Assembly (NCBI RefSeq): GCF_900636765.1
Contig: NZ_LR134313.1
Span: 682,001 to 746,000, forward strand
From: Neisseria canis
Lineage (GTDB): Bacteria > Pseudomonadota > Gammaproteobacteria > Burkholderiales > Neisseriaceae
Direction: 5' to 3'
DNA length: 64,000 bases
Under the pieces are notes generated by a model. The model made no database searches and was not told the origin of the DNA. It saw only the letters and a list, made by a program, of their open reading frames with translations. Positions 62,872-64,000 of this stretch are shown here, one piece after another. Position numbers and translations under genes: made by a program. The stretch's first letter is position 1. Each line of letters begins with the position of its first letter.

Positions 62872-63765
62872 TCAATAGCGGTAGGCCGCCAGCTTTTTCT
62901 TGATTTCCGGCAGCGCGGCCAGTGCGGCTTGTTCGCCCAGTTTGATGGCTTGGGCTTTTTGGTCGAAACCGCCTACCGAACCGAGCTTTTGCACTTGCGG
63001 CTTGATGACCACGTTGGCTTGGCGCAGCTGGTATTCCAGCGCGGGGGCGCTCATGATGTTGAGGCTTTGGTCGAGGTAGTCGAAAAAGCCGGAGCCGTTT
63101 TCGAGTTTGGCCGGTTTGGCGGAAATATCCACCGCAATCACAAAGTTGGCGCCTTGCTCTCTGGCAGCGGTAACGGGCACGGGAGCGGAGAGGCCGCCGT
63201 CGACATATTGGCGTTTGCCGATTTCGGCAGGCAGGAAAATGTTGGGGATGCTGGCGGAGGCGCGCACGGCCTGGCCGGTATTGCCGGTGTTGAAGGCTAC
63301 GCTTTTGCCCGAGTTGAAGTCGGTGGCGATGGCGGCGAATTTAACGGGCAGGTTTTGCAGAGGGCGGTTGCCGACTTTGCGGTTGATGTAGTTTTGCAGT
63401 TTTTCGCCTTTGATGATGCCGCGGGTGGACAGGGTAAGGTCTACCAAATCGGCTTGGCTGAGGATTTCGGCTTCCAATTCGAGTCGGTCGGGCGACATGC
63501 CTGAGGCATAGAGGCTGCCGACGATGGCGCCGGCGCTGGTGCCGGTTACGACGTTTACGGGAATATTTTGCTGTTTCAATACTTTAATCACGCCGATGTG
63601 GGCAAAGCCTTTGGCTGCGCCGCCGCCGAGTGCGAGGCCGATGATGGCTTTGGGCTTGGCTGTCGGTTGGGGTGCAGGCGGGGTTTTGCGTCCGATTTGG
63701 CAGCCGCTGAGGATGAGGGCGCCGAGGGAGAGGAGTAAGACACGGCGGTTGAATTTTAAATGCAT
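62872..63765 (-). CDS. Patatin-like phospholipase lipoprotein (RssA-like)
   Basis: 297 residues. Signal peptide RRVLLLSLGALI with lipobox LSGC (Cys 22) and a Pro-rich linker. Patatin domain: LALGGGAAKGFAHIGVIKVL (oxyanion), nucleophile elbow GTSAGAIVGSLYASG (GxSxG), then DGGLSAPVPVTAAREQGANF with the catalytic Asp. Serine/Asp dyad is complete, so acyl-hydrolase activity is plausible, perhaps on phospholipids at the envelope. Minus strand, ATG 63763-63765. It sits at the edge of the RTX/IS region. The upstream 63766-64000 holds three DUS and no gene recognised. Confidence 0.9.
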   Translation of the reverse strand: MHLKFNRRVLLLSLGALILSGCQIGRKTPPAPQPTAKPKAIIGLALGGGAAKGFAHIGVIKVLKQQNIPVNVVTGTSAGAIVGSLYASGMSPDRLELEAEILSQADLVDLTLSTRGIIKGEKLQNYINRKVGNRPLQNLPVKFAAIATDFNSGKSVAFNTGNTGQAVRASASIPNIFLPAEIGKRQYVDGGLSAPVPVTAAREQGANFVIAVDISAKPAKLENGSGFFDYLDQSLNIMSAPALEYQLRQANVVIKPQVQKLGSVGGFDQKAQAIKLGEQAALAALPEIKKKLAAYRY

Positions 63766-64000
63766 ATTTGAATTCCTGTGTCGGTGTGTTTGGGGAAGTG
63801 TGCCTGCTGCTTGGCGGGAAGGGGGAAGAGGCTTGTTCAGGCAGGCATTATAAAGTGTGCCGATGCCTGTCTGAAAGCGGGTTTATGGTCAAATCATTTT
63901 AAGATAATGTAAGAGCAAAGGACGGTTTCAGACAGGCATGGTTGGGGCGGATGCCTGTTTGAAAAGCCGGCCTTTAAGCTTTGCCGGGCATTTTGGGGTA

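Overview
The window looks like chromosome of a Neisseria species. Dozens of copies of the 12-mer TGCCTGTCTGAA and its complement are scattered through it, very often as inverted pairs just after stop codons. This is the DNA-uptake-sequence dialect called TG-wadDUS, named for N. wadsworthii, rather than the GCCGTCTGAA core of N. meningitidis and N. gonorrhoeae. Three IS1655-type (IS30 family) elements, an IS1016-type remnant, two perfect parS sites, and gene families typical of Neisseriaceae (CycP-type cytochrome c', a six-gene mla operon including mlaA) agree. The exact species cannot be fixed from the window.

Layout. 1-6.8 kb: the end of ftsY, a LysE exporter with a divergent LysR regulator, a VOC protein, an AraC/GyrI regulator, oligopeptidase A, TrmO. 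6.9-14.7 kb: nicotinamidase, waaC, etfBA (waaC-etfBA lies between two perfect parS sites 2.9 kb apart), threonine aldolase, a YigZ protein, a UvrD-type helicase. 14.8-23.5 kb: IS1655 copy 1, an ankyrin lipoprotein, MscS channel, PncC, a von Willebrand A lipoprotein, a YdcF protein, purB, IS1655 copy 2. 23.5-30.6 kb: fhs, a half-size EamA protein, TsaC, then mlaFEDCBA. 30.6-41.3 kb: an AT-rich leader and a lone capsule-type gene (kpsS/lipB), dnaJ, a DODA-type dioxygenase, an unrecognised gene, yhcB, prpF, an M16 peptidase pair, and a wrecked TonB-dependent receptor with a Fur-like box. 41.3-51.7 kb: an ABC-2 exporter and the assimilatory sulfate operon cysG-H-D-I-N-J. 51.7-64 kb: a 5'-nucleotidase, a Pit phosphate transporter, thiE, a yybP-ykoY manganese riboswitch with a UPF0016 exporter, an NRAMP-like transporter, cytochrome c', tRNA-Lys, murU, an RTX-type gene broken by IS1655 copy 3 and bordered by an IS1016 remnant, and a patatin lipoprotein.

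Functional themes. The cys genes cover sulfate adenylation (CysDN; the ATPase and GTPase subunits), APS reduction (CysH), sulfite reduction (CysJI) and the siroheme that CysI needs (CysG). The mla genes form a complete phospholipid-transport route between the two membranes. PncA and PncC are both NAD-salvage deamidases. Manganese export is under its own metal-sensing RNA.

The most unusual signals are the interplay of DUS with other elements (IS1655 inserted into DUS hairpins; DUS supplying stop codons), a cysI carrying two perfect uptake sequences of a different dialect (AGGCCGTCTGAA), the parS pair, the clear riboswitch, and two eight-base C tracts that could be slippage sites (in prlC and just upstream of pit). 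No rRNA, CRISPR array or prophage was seen.
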